From Chthonobacter albigriseus (GTDB lineage: Bacteria; Pseudomonadota; Alphaproteobacteria; Rhizobiales; Pleomorphomonadaceae), in contig NZ_JACDIT010000011.1 of the NCBI RefSeq assembly GCF_013839445.1, forward strand, positions 1 through 64,000: 64,000 nucleotides of DNA, given 5' to 3'. The position numbers were made by a program, and so were the translations under genes. Under the pieces are notes generated by a model, which saw only the letters and a program-made list of their open reading frames with translations, made no database searches and was not told where the DNA came from. This document shows, piece by piece, positions 53,956 through 64,000 of this stretch (positions are counted from its first letter, which is position 1; each line of letters opens with the position of its first letter).

Positions 53956-56900
53956 GTGCACATCCTGGCCGAGCAGATCCGATCGCTGGACGAGACCGTC
54001 CCGGCGATCGACCTCGGCCAGAGCCCGGCCGAAGTCGTCATTCTGTCGTTTTCCGACAGCGACCTCGGTCTCGTCGCCGCGGTTCATGAGAAGCTTGAGC
54101 GGGATAGCCGGCCGACGCTACGGCTCGCCAGTCTTGCAGCCCTCCGCCATCCCTATTCGGTGGATCTCTACATCGAGAAGGTGGTCAATAACGCGCGGGT
54201 CGTCATCGTTCGCTGCCTCGGTGGAATGGACTACTGGCGCTACGGCCTGGATGAACTGGCCATTGCTGCTCGAACGCAAGGTTTCGCGCTTGCGGTTGTA
54301 CCAGGCGATGGAAAGGCCGATCCGCGCCTCGACGAGGTCTCGACCGTTCCCGAAGCCGACCTGAGGCGCATCTGGGGCTGGTTCCAGGCCGGTGGTGCGG
54401 CCAACGTCACATCGCTTTTCTCTTGGATCGACAAGGCGTTAGGCGGATCTTCCGAACCTGCGGAGCCCGTCCCGTTGGCCCCGTTCGGCTGCTTCCCGGA
54501 GGCTTGCGGCTGCGGCGGGGATTGCAGCGTGGCAGGTACCGGAAACGCTGGGGATAGCCGGCCCGTCGCGCTCCTCCTGTTCTACCGCTCGCTGCTCGCC
54601 GCGGCCGATACTGTGCCGATTGTCGAGCTGGTCCAGGCACTTGGCCGAGAGGGTCTGGTCGGCGTGCCGCTCTACGTGACGTCGCTGAAGGATCGCCAGG
54701 CCGTCGCCGGCCTAACGGATGCAATCGATCGCATCAAACCGGACGTGATCCTCAACACGACGGCGTTCTCCGCCCGACCGGACGACGGGCCGGGACCGCT
54801 CGATCGGGCGAATTGCCCGGTGATTCAAGCGGTTACCGCAACAACCTTCCACGCTGCCTGGTTGAGCGGACAGCGCGGCCTGACCGCTACCGACCTGGCG
54901 ATGAACGTCGTTCTGCCAGAGGTGGATGGGCGGATCGACGGGCCTGCGATCTCGTTCAAAGCGGACTTGGAGAGGTCGGAAGTCACTGAATTTGCTCGTG
55001 TATTTCATCGTCCTGAGGCGGCGGGGATATCCCGCGCGGCGACCTTGGCGGCGAATTGGGCGCGGTTGCGGCGGATGCCGAACGGGGACAAGCGGCTGGC
55101 GCTCGTCTTGTCCGATTATCCCGTCAAAGGCGGCCGGACCGGCTACGCGGTGGGACTGGACGGGCCTGCGAGCATCGAGAAAATCGTTGCGGAACTGAGG
55201 CTTGCCGGCTTCGACGTGGGTCTGGAGGGTGGTGCGGACGGCGCCGTTCGGCGTCTGGAGGAGGGCGGGGATAGTTTCGCCGTTGGTGTAGTCGCCTACC
55301 GATCCTGGTTCCGGACGCTGCCGGAGGACTTCCAGGCGGCGGTGACGGCGGCCTGGGGCGAGCCGGAGGCGGATCCCGACGTTTCGGAAAACGCATTTCG
55401 GATCAAGGCTCTGGGACTTGGCAAGCTTGCCGTCATGGTCCAACCCGACCGTGGCAGACGGGCCGAACGGGCGGGCGAATACCACGATCCGGCGCTGCCG
55501 CCGCGCCATGGCTACGTAGCCGGCTACATGTGGCTACGTAGCGTGTGGGGGATCGATGCGATGATCCACCTCGGCACGCATGGCACGATCGAGTGGCTGC
55601 CCGGCAAATCGGTCGCGTTATCCCCGTCCTGCGCGCCGGTGGTATTGATGGGTCCGACGCCGGTCATCTACCCCTTCATCGTCAACAACCCCGGCGAAGC
55701 GGCCCAGGCGAAGCGCCGGATCGGAGCGGTGACGCTGGGCCATATGACGCCACCGCTGTCGCGGGCGGGGACCCACGGCGCGACCGCCGAGATCGAGGCG
55801 CTGCTGGACGAGTTCGCCGCCGCCCAGACGCTGGATCCGCGCCGGGCGCAGCTGCTGGCCGACCTGATCCTGGAGAAGGCCGAAGCGAGCGGCCTTGCCG
55901 CCGAGACGGGCCTGGACGCGGGCCTCGATCGCGCGGCGGCGCTCGCCCGGCTCGACGCCTTCGTGTGTGACCTCAAGGACATGCGCATCGGCGACGGCCT
56001 GCACATGTTTGGCGAGGCGCCCGACGAAGGACAGGTCGCGGCGATGGCCGAGGCGATCGGGACCGACGCGGCGCGGCTCGGCGGACTGATGCGCACGTCC
56101 GCGATTGGCGAACGGCAGGCGCTGATAGCGGCGCTGGAGGGCCGTTTCGTACAGCCGGGGCCGGCCGGCGCGCCGGCGAGCGGGCGGCTCGACGTGCTGC
56201 CGACCGGTCGCAACATCTACGCGGTGGACCCGCGCTCCGTGCCGACGCGGACGGCCTATGACATCGGCGCAAAGGTGGCCGAGGCCGTGGTCGCCCGCTA
56301 TGTGCAGGATCACGGCGACTGGCCGAAGCGCATGGTGCTGGACCTCTGGGGCAGCGCCTCCATGCGCACCGGCGGCGAGGACCTGGGACAGGCCTTCGCG
56401 TTGCTCGGTGTGCGCCCGACCTGGGATGCCGCGTCGTCGCGGGTCTCCGGCTTCGAGGTGCTGTCGACCGCCCGGACGGGCCGCCCGCGGGTGGACGTGA
56501 CGCTGCGGATCTCCGGCCTCTTCCGCGACGTGTTCCCGACCCAGATCGCGCTGTTCGACCAGGCGGTGAAGGCGGTTGCGGCGCTGGACGAGGACGCGGA
56601 GACCAACCCGCTCGCCGCGAGCGCGGGGGACGGCCTGGAACCGCGGATCTACGGGCCGGCAGCAGGCGCCTACGGGGTCGGCATCGCCGGCCGGGTGGCA
56701 TCCGGCAGTTGGGACGGGCGCGACGACCTCGCCGCGCTCTACCTGGACGCGGGCGGCTTCGCCTACGGCGGCGACGCGGACGGGGAGAGGGCCGCCGAAC
56801 CCTTCCGCCGCCGGGTGGCCGCCGCGGACGCCTTCGTCCACGTCCAGGACATGGCGGGACAGGACGTGCTCGATTCCGACGCCTTCGCCGAGCACGAGGG

Positions 56901-57342
56901 CGGCTTCGCGGCGGCGGCTCGGATGACCGGTGGAGCGCCGGCGCTCTACCATGTGGACGCGACGCACGGCGAGGATCAGGCGGTGGTCCGCACGCTGTCG
57001 GAGGAGATCGTCCGCGTGGTGCGGGCGCGGGCGACCAACCCGCGCTGGATCAGCGGCCAGATGCGCCACGGCCACCGCGGCGCCGCCGAGATCGCCGAGA
57101 CGGTCGGCAACCTCCTGACCTTCGCCGCGGCCGCCGACGTGGTGGAGAACCGCCAGTTCGACCTGGTGTTCGACGCGACGCTCGGCGACGACGCCGTCCG
57201 CGATTTCATGGTCGGCGCCAACCCGCGCGCGGCGGCGGCCTGCGCCAAGGCCTTCGACGAGGCGCTGCGCCGGGGCCTCTGGACCACCCGGCGCAATTCG
57301 GTAGCCGGCCGCATCGCCGAGACGCTGGAGCGCGCCGCATGA
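53956..57342 (+). CDS. cobN: Cobaltochelatase subunit CobN
   Basis: The 1128-residue large subunit inserts cobalt into hydrogenobyrinic acid a,c-diamide with CobST. The conserved [10 protein letters not shown] and [14 protein letters not shown] motifs (about residues 523-555) and [15 protein letters not shown] are present. A Cys-rich insert ([12 protein letters not shown], about residues 179-190) is unusual. The N-terminal part (to about 55.5 kb) is visibly less GC-rich at third positions than the rest. The GTG at 53956 follows GGAAGGA. cobG overlaps by 4 bp. CobS and CobT are not in the window. Confidence 0.93.
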   Translation: MHILAEQIRSLDETVPAIDLGQSPAEVVILSFSDSDLGLVAAVHEKLERDSRPTLRLASLAALRHPYSVDLYIEKVVNNARVVIVRCLGGMDYWRYGLDELAIAARTQGFALAVVPGDGKADPRLDEVSTVPEADLRRIWGWFQAGGAANVTSLFSWIDKALGGSSEPAEPVPLAPFGCFPEACGCGGDCSVAGTGNAGDSRPVALLLFYRSLLAAADTVPIVELVQALGREGLVGVPLYVTSLKDRQAVAGLTDAIDRIKPDVILNTTAFSARPDDGPGPLDRANCPVIQAVTATTFHAAWLSGQRGLTATDLAMNVVLPEVDGRIDGPAISFKADLERSEVTEFARVFHRPEAAGISRAATLAANWARLRRMPNGDKRLALVLSDYPVKGGRTGYAVGLDGPASIEKIVAELRLAGFDVGLEGGADGAVRRLEEGGDSFAVGVVAYRSWFRTLPEDFQAAVTAAWGEPEADPDVSENAFRIKALGLGKLAVMVQPDRGRRAERAGEYHDPALPPRHGYVAGYMWLRSVWGIDAMIHLGTHGTIEWLPGKSVALSPSCAPVVLMGPTPVIYPFIVNNPGEAAQAKRRIGAVTLGHMTPPLSRAGTHGATAEIEALLDEFAAAQTLDPRRAQLLADLILEKAEASGLAAETGLDAGLDRAAALARLDAFVCDLKDMRIGDGLHMFGEAPDEGQVAAMAEAIGTDAARLGGLMRTSAIGERQALIAALEGRFVQPGPAGAPASGRLDVLPTGRNIYAVDPRSVPTRTAYDIGAKVAEAVVARYVQDHGDWPKRMVLDLWGSASMRTGGEDLGQAFALLGVRPTWDAASSRVSGFEVLSTARTGRPRVDVTLRISGLFRDVFPTQIALFDQAVKAVAALDEDAETNPLAASAGDGLEPRIYGPAAGAYGVGIAGRVASGSWDGRDDLAALYLDAGGFAYGGDADGERAAEPFRRRVAAADAFVHVQDMAGQDVLDSDAFAEHEGGFAAAARMTGGAPALYHVDATHGEDQAVVRTLSEEIVRVVRARATNPRWISGQMRHGHRGAAEIAETVGNLLTFAAAADVVENRQFDLVFDATLGDDAVRDFMVGANPRAAAACAKAFDEALRRGLWTTRRNSVAGRIAETLERAA

Positions 57343-59282
57343 CGACCATGCCGCTTCCCCCCACGGTCAAGGGCTGGTGCCCGGGCGCCCTCCGCCCGAT
57401 GGAGAGCGGCGACGGCCTGCTGGTGCGCCTGCGCGTGACCGGCGGCATCGTCAGCCGCGAGCGCTTCCGGGCGGTGGCGGGCCTTGCGCGGCGCTACGGT
57501 AACGGGCTGGTGGATCTCAGCCAACGCGCCAATCTTCAACTGCGCGGCGTGAACGAGGCGGATCTCGCCGCGCTGCAGGACGAACTCGCGGCACTCGGCG
57601 TACTCGACGCGGACCCGGACGCGGAGGCTGTCCGCAACGTGATCGGCCCGCCGTTCGCCGGACTCGACCCTTCGGCGCCGGTTGACGGGAGGGCGCTGGT
57701 GGCGGGCCTGGAGGCGCGGATCGTCGGGGATGCCCGGCTGCACGCGCTGCCGGACAAGTTCGGCTTCCTGGTGGACGACGGCGGGGCGGTTCCGCTGTCG
57801 GACGTTTCCTGCGACGTGCGGCTGCTGGGGACAGCCGGAGGCGTGGTGTTGGTCCTCGGCGGGACGGAGGCATCGGCGCTGGTAGTCGGCCGGGTTTCGC
57901 CGGAGCGGGCAGTCGACGCGGCCGTGGCGGCGGCGCTGGCCTTCCTGGACCTCCGCGGGTCGGTCGTGCCGGCGGCACGGCGGATGAAGGACCTGATCGG
58001 CCCCGCTGGACGCGCGGCGCTGATCGCCACGATCGGGGCGCATTTCGGCGCGTCGCTGGATCGCGCGGTCGTGCAGGATGCAGCCCCGGGGAGGGCGCCG
58101 CTGTCGCTGGGGCTCGGGGCAGGGTTCATCGCCTGCGGGGCGCCCTTCGGCCGGCTCACCGCGGCGCAGATGGAAGCGATCGCGGACGTGGCGGGCGACG
58201 AGATCCGCCTGACGCCGTTTCGCGCTCTGCTCCTGCCGAACGCCCCGGCATCGGCTCTGGCCGTGCTGGAGGCAGCCGGGCTGATCCTCGACGACTCGGA
58301 TCCGCTACGGGCGGTGGTGGCCTGCGCGGGGGCGCCGGGCTGCCCCTCGGGGCAAGTGGAGACGCGCGCTATCGCGACGGACCTGGCGCCGCTCGTCCGC
58401 GGTCTGGCGGGTCCGGACGGCATCGCGCTCCACGTCTCCGGCTGCGCCAAGGGCTGCGCCCGGCCGGCGGTCGCACCGCTGGTGCTCGTCGGTCGCGATG
58501 GGCGCTATGATCTGGTGCTGTCGGGCCGGGCGAACGACGATCCGCACTTGTGCGGGCTGGACAGGAACGCCGCCGCCGAGGCACTTCGGCAGCGAGGGAA
58601 GGACGCCGATATGGCCGGTAAACTGCACATCGACGCCGCGCGGACGGCCGGGGCCGAGCCCCTGGACTACGTCCGCGACGGCGCGGAGATTTACCGCCGG
58701 TCCTTCGCCATCATCCGCTCCGAGGCCGACCTGAAGCGCTTTTCGCCGGCCGAGGAGAAGGTGGCGGTGCGCATCATCCACGCCTGCGGGATGGTGGAGG
58801 TGGCCGCCGACATCGCCTTCGCGCCGGGCGCCGTGGAAGCCGCGAAGGCTGCACTGAAGGCCGGCGCGCCGGTGCTCTGCGACGCCAAGATGGTGGCGAA
58901 CGGCGTGACCCGGGCCCGCCTGCCGGCCGCCAACGCGGTGATCTGCACCCTCGACGACGCGTCCGTGCCGGCGCTGGCCGAAAAGCTCGGCAACACCCGC
59001 TCGGCGGCAGCGATGGAGCTCTGGCGCGACCACATGGCCGGCGCCGTCATCGCCATCGGCAACGCGCCGACCGCACTGTTCCGCCTGATCGAGATGATCG
59101 ACGCGGGCGCCCCGATGCCGGCTGCGGTGATCGGCATGCCCGTCGGCTTCGTCGGCGCGATGGAATCCAAGGAGGCGCTGATCGCGGACGGGCGCCTTCC
59201 CTATCTCGTGGTGCGCGGCCGCAAGGGCGGCAGCGCCATGGCGGCGGCGGCCGTGAACGCCTTGGCGAGTGAACGCGAATGA
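57339..59282 (+). CDS. cobG: Fused CobG (precorrin-3B synthase) - CobH (precorrin-8X methylmutase)
   Basis: A single 647-residue frame joins two enzymes. Residues 1 to about 420 are CobG, an oxygen-dependent sirohaem/4Fe-4S protein with the cysteine motifs CAGAPGC and GCAKGC. Residues about 425-647 are CobH, with [27 protein letters not shown] and [12 protein letters not shown]. There is no stop between them. An ATG at 58611 with GAGGGAAGGA upstream marks where a separate CobH would start. ATGA overlaps link it to cobN and cobI. The gene symbol covers both parts. Confidence 0.9.
   Translation: MTTMPLPPTVKGWCPGALRPMESGDGLLVRLRVTGGIVSRERFRAVAGLARRYGNGLVDLSQRANLQLRGVNEADLAALQDELAALGVLDADPDAEAVRNVIGPPFAGLDPSAPVDGRALVAGLEARIVGDARLHALPDKFGFLVDDGGAVPLSDVSCDVRLLGTAGGVVLVLGGTEASALVVGRVSPERAVDAAVAAALAFLDLRGSVVPAARRMKDLIGPAGRAALIATIGAHFGASLDRAVVQDAAPGRAPLSLGLGAGFIACGAPFGRLTAAQMEAIADVAGDEIRLTPFRALLLPNAPASALAVLEAAGLILDDSDPLRAVVACAGAPGCPSGQVETRAIATDLAPLVRGLAGPDGIALHVSGCAKGCARPAVAPLVLVGRDGRYDLVLSGRANDDPHLCGLDRNAAAEALRQRGKDADMAGKLHIDAARTAGAEPLDYVRDGAEIYRRSFAIIRSEADLKRFSPAEEKVAVRIIHACGMVEVAADIAFAPGAVEAAKAALKAGAPVLCDAKMVANGVTRARLPAANAVICTLDDASVPALAEKLGNTRSAAAMELWRDHMAGAVIAIGNAPTALFRLIEMIDAGAPMPAAVIGMPVGFVGAMESKEALIADGRLPYLVVRGRKGGSAMAAAAVNALASERE
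58594..58613 (+). promoter_or_regulatory. Internal ribosome binding site and start codon for CobH
   Basis: GAGGGAAGGA (58594-58603) lies 7 bases before the in-frame ATG at 58611, which opens [14 protein letters not shown] just before the CobH domain. It could direct a separate CobH polypeptide in addition to the fused one. Confidence 0.5.
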
Positions 59283-60061
59283 ACATCATCGACACCACAG
59301 CCGACCTCGTCGGCCGCGACGACGCCCAGCCCGTGGAGGTCGGCACCTTCCACGGCATCGGGCTCGGTCCGGGTGATCCCGAACTGCTGACCGTCAAGGC
59401 CGTGCGGCTGATCCAGGCCTCGCCGGTGGTCGCCTACTTCGCCAAGAAGGGCCGCCGCGGCAATGCCCGCACCATCGTCGACCGCTGGCTGGCGCCGGGC
59501 GTCTGCGAGATGCCGCTGCTCTATCCCGTGACGACGGAGATCCACTTCGCCGACGAGGGCTACGTCAGCGCGCTCGCCGGCTTCTACGAGGAGGCCGCGG
59601 AGGCGATCGCCCTGGAGCTTTCCGCCGGCCGCGACGTAGCGCTGGTCTGCGAAGGCGATCCGATGTTCTACGGCTCGTTCATGCACCTCTTCGTGCGCCT
59701 GAAGGACCGCTTCAAGGTGTCCGTGACGGCGGGCGTGACGGGCATGGCCGGCTGCTGGGCGGCGGCGGGCCTGCCGATCACCTGGGGCGACGACGTGATG
59801 ACCGTACTGCCGGGCACGCTGCCTGAGGACGCGCTGACGGCGCGGCTGAAAGGCACCGACGCCGCGGTGATCATGAAGCTCGGCACCAACTTCGCGAAAG
59901 TGCGCGCGGCAATCGAGGCGGCAGGCCTGACGGGCCGCGCGGTCTACGTGGAGCGCGGCACCATGGAGGGCGAGGCGGTGATGCCGCTCGCCGACAAGAC
60001 CGACGACAAGGCGCCCTACTTCTCGCTGATCCTGATCCCCGGCGAGGGCCGGAGGCCATGA
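59279..60061 (+). CDS. cobI: Precorrin-2 C20-methyltransferase CobI
   Basis: The 260-residue SAM-dependent methyltransferase has [19 protein letters not shown], the [11 protein letters not shown] motif and [15 protein letters not shown]. It methylates precorrin-2 at C20. The ATG overlaps the cobG-cobH stop, and its own stop overlaps cobJ. About 25 residues precede the conserved core. Confidence 0.94.
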   Translation: MNIIDTTADLVGRDDAQPVEVGTFHGIGLGPGDPELLTVKAVRLIQASPVVAYFAKKGRRGNARTIVDRWLAPGVCEMPLLYPVTTEIHFADEGYVSALAGFYEEAAEAIALELSAGRDVALVCEGDPMFYGSFMHLFVRLKDRFKVSVTAGVTGMAGCWAAAGLPITWGDDVMTVLPGTLPEDALTARLKGTDAAVIMKLGTNFAKVRAAIEAAGLTGRAVYVERGTMEGEAVMPLADKTDDKAPYFSLILIPGEGRRP

Positions 60062-60816
60062 CCGGCGAACTCATGGTCGTGGGCCTCGGCCCGGGGCCGG
60101 AGCGCTGGCTGACGCCGGAAGCCGCCGACGCGATCGCCCGGGCGACCGACCTCGTCGGCTACCAGCCCTACGTCGACCGCTGCCCGACGCGGGACGGGCA
60201 GGTCCGGCATGGAAGCGACAACCGCGTGGAGCTGGACCGCGCGCGGCTGGCGATCGACCTCGCGCGCGCCGGCCGGACGGTGGCGGTGGTCTCCGGCGGC
60301 GACCCCGGCGTGTTCGCGATGGCGGCGGCGGTGTTCGAGGCGCTCGAGAAGGACCCCGCGAGCCGAACGGTGGCCGTGACCGTGATGCCCGGCATCTCCG
60401 CCATGATGGCGGCGGCCGCGCGGATCGGTGCGCCGCTTGGCCATGATTTCTGCGCGATCTCGCTGTCGGACAACCTGAAGCCCTGGGACCTGATCCGCCG
60501 ACGCCTGACGGCGGCGGCCGAGGGCGACTTCGTGATCGCGCTCTACAATCCGGCGTCCAAGGCGCGGCCCGACCGCATCTTTGAAGCCTTCGATCTGCTC
60601 CGCAGCCTGAAGGCGGCCGAGGCGCCGGTCGCCTTCGCGCGGGCGGTGGGCCGGCCGGACGAGCGGGTGATCCTGACGACGCTGGGCGCAGCCGATCCCG
60701 CAGTGGTGGACATGGCGACCTGCGTGATCATCGGCTCGTCGGAGAGCCGGTTCGTGGCAAGGCCGATCGGCGAACCCTGGCTCTATACGCCCCGGGCGGC
60801 CGGAGCGCGGGCATGA
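60058..60816 (+). CDS. cobJ: Precorrin-3B C17-methyltransferase CobJ
   Basis: The 252-residue methyltransferase has VVGLGPGPERWLTPEA, SGGDPGVFAMAAAV, PGISAMMAAAARIGAPLGHD and YNPASKARP, all typical of CobJ, the ring-contraction enzyme. The ATG overlaps cobI. Its 3' end overlaps the convergent cobK by 34 bp. Confidence 0.94.
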   Translation: MTGELMVVGLGPGPERWLTPEAADAIARATDLVGYQPYVDRCPTRDGQVRHGSDNRVELDRARLAIDLARAGRTVAVVSGGDPGVFAMAAAVFEALEKDPASRTVAVTVMPGISAMMAAAARIGAPLGHDFCAISLSDNLKPWDLIRRRLTAAAEGDFVIALYNPASKARPDRIFEAFDLLRSLKAAEAPVAFARAVGRPDERVILTTLGAADPAVVDMATCVIIGSSESRFVARPIGEPWLYTPRAAGARA

Positions 60817-61541
60817 CGGATCAGCCATGTCATCACCGCCGCGGGATCGTGGAACGTCGTGACGTCGGGACGCGGCGGGCGGCGGACGAGGATCACAGGC
60901 AGGCCGAGCGCGCGGGCGGCGGCGAGCTTGCCGGCGGTGGCCTTGCCGCCGGAGTTCTTGGTGACGAGCACGTCGATGCGCTCCGCCTGCATCAGCGCGC
61001 GCTCCGATCCCTCGTCGAAGGGCGGGCGCTCCAGGATGACGCGGGCGTGGGGCAGGGGAACCTCGCCGGGCGGGTCGATGGAACGGACAAGATAGGCGTG
61101 TTGCGGAGCGGACTCGAAGTCGCCGAGGCCGAGGCGGCCGACGGTGAGGAGCACGCGGCGCGGCTTCTTGCCGAGCGCAGCGGCGGCGGCGGCAAGGTCG
61201 TCAACCTCCGTCCAGACGTCGCCGGGAACTGGCGTCCAGGGTGCCCGGGTGAGGGCGGCGAGCGGGACGCCGGCGGTGGCGGCGGCTTCCGCCGCGTTGA
61301 AGCTCATCCGGGCGGCGAACGGATGCGTGGCATCGACCAGCGCGCCGATGCCGTTTTCGGTGAGGTACGTGGCGAGGCCCTCCGGCCCGCCGAAGCCGCC
61401 GACCCTCATCGGGATCGGCTGCGGCGCCGGATCGCGCGTGCGGCCGGCGAGCGAGAGCGTCGCCTCCATGTCGCGCCGCTCGGCCAGCAGTTGGGCGAGG
61501 CGGATCGCCTCCGTGGTGCCGCCGAGAACGAGTACGCGCAT
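60783..61541 (-). CDS. cobK: Precorrin-6A reductase CobK
   Basis: The 252-residue NADPH-dependent reductase has the N-terminal LVLGGTTEAIRLAQLLA, VDATHPFAARMS and VTKNSGGKATAGKL motifs. It is inverted in an otherwise plus-strand cluster, overlapping cobJ tail to tail and starting only 26 bp from cobL. AGGAGTGGACC precedes the ATG. Confidence 0.94.
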   Translation of the reverse strand: MRVLVLGGTTEAIRLAQLLAERRDMEATLSLAGRTRDPAPQPIPMRVGGFGGPEGLATYLTENGIGALVDATHPFAARMSFNAAEAAATAGVPLAALTRAPWTPVPGDVWTEVDDLAAAAAALGKKPRRVLLTVGRLGLGDFESAPQHAYLVRSIDPPGEVPLPHARVILERPPFDEGSERALMQAERIDVLVTKNSGGKATAGKLAAARALGLPVILVRRPPRPDVTTFHDPAAVMTWLIRHARAPAARGV

Positions 61542-61567
61542 GGTCCACTCCTGAAACGGTGGGCGCG

Positions 61568-62773
61568 ATGACCCGATGGCTCACCATCGTCGGCCTGGGC
61601 GAGGATGCGCCCGCCGGCCTCAGTCCTGCCGCGCGGGAGGCGATCGCGCAAGCGGAACTCGTCGTGGGCGGGCGGCGTCACCTGGACCTCGCCGGTCCGT
61701 TCCGGGGCGAGGCGATGGCTTGGCCGTCGCCGCTGGAAGGCGCGTTTCCGGCGATCCTGGCGCGTCGCGGGCGCCCGACGGTGGTGCTGGCGACGGGCGA
61801 CCCCTTCTTCTACGGCGTCGGCTCGATGATCGCGGGACATGTGGATCCGAACGAGATCGCCGTGCTGCCGGCGCCGTCGGCCTTCACGCTGGCGGCGGCG
61901 CGGATGGGCTGGGCCGGGCAGGACTGTGTGCGCCTGTCGCTGCACGGGCGGGCGCTGGAGCGGATCCAGCCGCATCTCCACCCCGGCGCGCGTCTCCTCG
62001 TGCTGTCGTGGGACGGCCAGACGCCGGGCTGGATCGCGCGGCGACTGGCGGCGACCGGCTTCGGGCCGTCGCGGCTGACGGTATTGGAGCGGATGGGCGG
62101 GCCGGCCGAGCGGATCCGGTCGGCCACCGCCGCGGCGTTCGACCTAGGCCCGGCCGATCCGCTGAACACCGTCGCCGCCGAGGTGATCGCTGAACCGGGC
62201 GCGCGGCCGCTGCCGTTCACGCCGGGGCTGCCGGACGACTGGTTCGAAAGCGACGGTCAGATCACCAAGCGCGAGGTGCGGGCGGTGACGCTGTCGAGCC
62301 TGCGCCCGCTGCGGGGGCAGATGCTCTGGGACGTCGGCGCGGGATCCGGGTCGGTCGGCATCGAGTGGATGCTGGCGGACCCCTCGTGCCGGGCCGTGGC
62401 TGTCGAGCCGCGCGCCGATCGGGCTGAACGGGTCCGGCGAAACGCGGCGGCGCTCGGCGTACCGGATCTTGCCGTGGTGGAAGGGGAGGCGCCGGACGCG
62501 CTGGCCGGATTGCCGTTGCCCGACGCGGTTTTCGTCGGCGGTGGCGCGGGGGACACCGGCGTGCTCGACGCTGTCATGGCAGCGCTGAAGCCGGGCGGGC
62601 GGCTGGTCGTCAATGCGGTGACGCTGGAGACGCAGGCGATCCTGATCGAGCGGCATGGCGCGCTCGGCGGCGACCTCGTCGAGATCGCCATCGCGCGCGC
62701 GGACGCGATCGGCGGCTTCCGTGGCCTCCGCCGGGCGATGGCGGTGCTCCAATGGGTATGGGTGAAGCCGTGA
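61568..62773 (+). CDS. cobL: Precorrin-6Y C5,15-methyltransferase (decarboxylating) CobL
   Basis: The 401-residue protein joins a tetrapyrrole methylase domain (about residues 1-200; [23 protein letters not shown]) to a CbiT-type Rossmann methyltransferase (about 210-400; [14 protein letters not shown]). It methylates C5 and C15 and decarboxylates. The ATG at 61568 is preferred over a GTG at 61559. It is divergent from cobK. Confidence 0.93.
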   Translation: MTRWLTIVGLGEDAPAGLSPAAREAIAQAELVVGGRRHLDLAGPFRGEAMAWPSPLEGAFPAILARRGRPTVVLATGDPFFYGVGSMIAGHVDPNEIAVLPAPSAFTLAAARMGWAGQDCVRLSLHGRALERIQPHLHPGARLLVLSWDGQTPGWIARRLAATGFGPSRLTVLERMGGPAERIRSATAAAFDLGPADPLNTVAAEVIAEPGARPLPFTPGLPDDWFESDGQITKREVRAVTLSSLRPLRGQMLWDVGAGSGSVGIEWMLADPSCRAVAVEPRADRAERVRRNAAALGVPDLAVVEGEAPDALAGLPLPDAVFVGGGAGDTGVLDAVMAALKPGGRLVVNAVTLETQAILIERHGALGGDLVEIAIARADAIGGFRGLRRAMAVLQWVWVKP

Positions 62774-63156
62774 GCGCGACGCTTGCCATCGGACTCGGCT
62801 GCCGCTCCGGCGTCGCCGTGGAGGCGGTGCTGGCGCTGGTGAAGACGGCGTTGTCGCGCACCGAGGGCCGGCCGCTGGCGCTCTTCACCGCGGCGGAGAA
62901 GGAGAACGAGCCGGCGCTGACGGCGGCGGCGGCCGTGCTCGGCCTGCCGCTCGTCTTCGTGCCGCGACGCGACCTGGAGGCGGCGGCGGACCGCGCGGTG
63001 ACGCGGTCGGAGCGGGTGGTGGCGCTGTTCGGCGTTCCTTCGGTGGCCGAGACGGCGGCGCTCGCGGGCGCGGGGCCGGACGGCCGGCTGGTGCTGCCGA
63101 GGATTTCAGCCGACGGCGTCACCTGCGCCATCGCGGCAACGGGCGGGACGACATGA
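62770..63156 (+). CDS. cobE: CobE / CbiG C-terminal-domain protein
   Basis: The roughly 128-residue protein has [17 protein letters not shown] at the start and [16 protein letters not shown] and [10 protein letters not shown] later, as in CobE and the CbiG C-terminus. The role in cobalamin synthesis is not settled. The likely start is the GTG at 62770 overlapping the cobL stop; an ATG at 62752 is in frame. cobM overlaps its end. Confidence 0.85.
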   Translation: MSATLAIGLGCRSGVAVEAVLALVKTALSRTEGRPLALFTAAEKENEPALTAAAAVLGLPLVFVPRRDLEAAADRAVTRSERVVALFGVPSVAETAALAGAGPDGRLVLPRISADGVTCAIAATGGTT

Positions 63157-63929
63157 CGATCCATTTCATCGGCGCCGGGCCGGGCGCGCCGGACCTCATC
63201 ACGGTGCGAGGACGCGACCTGGTCGCGCGCTCTCCGGTCTGCCTCTATGCCGGCTCGCTGGTGCCGCAGGGCGTGCTGGAGGCCTGCCCGCCGGGCGCCC
63301 GCATCGTCGACACCGCGCCGCTGTCGCTCGACGAGATCGAGGCCGAGTTCGTCCGGGCGCATGCGGCGGACGAGGACGTGGCACGGCTCCATTCCGGCGA
63401 TCTCTCGGTGTGGAGCGCCATGGGCGAGCAGATCCGCCGGCTGGACCGGCTCGGCATCCCTTACACCGTGACGCCGGGCGTGCCCTCCTTCGCCGCGGCC
63501 GCCGCCGCGCTGAAGCGCGAGCTGACGCTGCCGGAGGTGGCGCAGTCTCTGGTGCTGACTCGCACCTCCGGGCGCGCCTCGTCGATGCCGCCGAAGGAAA
63601 CGCTGCCGGCCTTTGCCGCGACTGGCGCGACGCTCGCCATCCACCTCTCCATCCACGTGATCGGGCAGGTGGTCGACGACCTCGTGCCGCACTACGGCGC
63701 GGACTGCCCCGTCGCCGTGGTGTTCCGCGCCTCCTGGCCCGACGAGCGCGTCATTCGCGGCACGCTCGGAACGATCGCCGAGGCTGTGCGCGAGGCGGAC
63801 CTGGAGCGGACGGCGCTGATCCTGGTCGGCCCGACGCTCGGCTCCGGCGACTTCCGCGAGAGCGCTCTCTATTCGGCCGGCTACGACCGGCGGTTCCGCC
63901 CGCGCGGGGGAGGGACGGCGCCCGAATGA
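63153..63929 (+). CDS. cobM: Precorrin-4 C11-methyltransferase CobM
   Basis: The 258-residue methyltransferase has [37 protein letters not shown] and [19 protein letters not shown], typical of CobM. It methylates precorrin-4 at C11. It overlaps cobE and is the last plus-strand cob gene; the next gene is on the minus strand. Confidence 0.95.
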   Translation: MTIHFIGAGPGAPDLITVRGRDLVARSPVCLYAGSLVPQGVLEACPPGARIVDTAPLSLDEIEAEFVRAHAADEDVARLHSGDLSVWSAMGEQIRRLDRLGIPYTVTPGVPSFAAAAAALKRELTLPEVAQSLVLTRTSGRASSMPPKETLPAFAATGATLAIHLSIHVIGQVVDDLVPHYGADCPVAVVFRASWPDERVIRGTLGTIAEAVREADLERTALILVGPTLGSGDFRESALYSAGYDRRFRPRGGGTAPE

Positions 63930-63934
63930 CGCGA

Positions 63935-64000
63935 TCAGCCGACCTTCGTGAAGGGCACCCGGGAGACGAGCCCGCCCTGGCGGTCGAACACCGCGATCTC
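63935..64000 (-). CDS. Unidentified gene, C-terminal 21 residues only
   Basis: A minus-strand frame enters from the right edge and ends at the TGA at 63937-63935 with ...FDRQGGLVSRVPFTKVG. It begins 6 bp after the cobM stop, so the genes are convergent. The fragment is too short to identify; the codon choice is like that of neighbouring genes. Confidence 0.5.
   Translation of the reverse strand, partial: EIAVFDRQGGLVSRVPFTKVG

Overview
The window is about 70% GC, tightly packed, and reads as a chromosomal segment of an alphaproteobacterium of the order Hyphomicrobiales (Rhizobiales). Three things support this: the gene order feuPQ - ccmI/E/F/H (cycHJKL) - degP - two-component pair - glnE - PleC-like kinase - pepN, which I know from rhizobia; a fused trpE(G) gene behind a rhizobial-type trp attenuator; and the aerobic (CobG/CobN) cobalamin pathway. 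I found no rRNA, tRNA, CRISPR array or insertion sequence.

Region 1 (1-22.8 kb, core functions). The window opens with the tail of a glycine-rich protein, a PepSY protein and a FeuP/FeuQ-like two-component pair. A perfect CtrA-type box follows, then a glycine-zipper lipoprotein, a 462-residue protein of unknown function, the cytochrome c maturation operon ccmI-E-F-H, a periplasmic DegP protease, a second two-component pair that runs into glnE, a DUF4396 membrane protein, a large PAS histidine kinase of the PleC type, aminopeptidase N and a CpdA-like phosphoesterase.

Region 2 (22.7-27.4 kb, amino acids). A leader peptide with four consecutive Trp codons sits in a complete attenuator (2:3 antiterminator and 3:4 terminator) before the fused anthranilate synthase. 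A group III truncated haemoglobin, a 25-codon small ORF with an exceptionally long Shine-Dalgarno match, and argE follow.

Region 3 (27.4-44 kb, pyrimidine catabolism). This is a full reductive pyrimidine degradation island: preT-preA (dihydropyrimidine dehydrogenase), hydA (dihydropyrimidinase), an M20 beta-ureidopropionase, a beta-alanine:pyruvate aminotransferase, mmsA (semialdehyde dehydrogenase), a BauB-like cupin, a RutR regulator, a cupin/HTH regulator and a four-gene NMT1-type ABC importer. Two toxin-antitoxin modules lie inside it: hicAB with a frameshifted toxin, and a Phd/VapC pair behind a perfect 18-bp palindrome.

Region 4 (44-47.9 kb, sulfur and c-type cytochromes). An entericidin-like lipoprotein and an ArsR repressor are followed by the divergent soxY-soxZ-cytochrome-flavocytochrome c sulfide dehydrogenase genes, with no soxXAB or soxCD, and by a c2-type cytochrome. 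The products depend on the Ccm system of region 1.

Region 5 (48.2-64 kb, cobalamin). cbiB, cobQ and cobO flank a cobalamin riboswitch that reads into cbtB-cbtA-DUF1636-cobW-cobN-cobG/H-cobI-cobJ. cobK is inverted inside the cluster, followed by cobL-cobE-cobM. cobG and cobH are fused in one reading frame but keep a good internal ribosome binding site. cobF, cobB, cobS and cobT are not in the window. The window ends inside an unidentified minus-strand gene.
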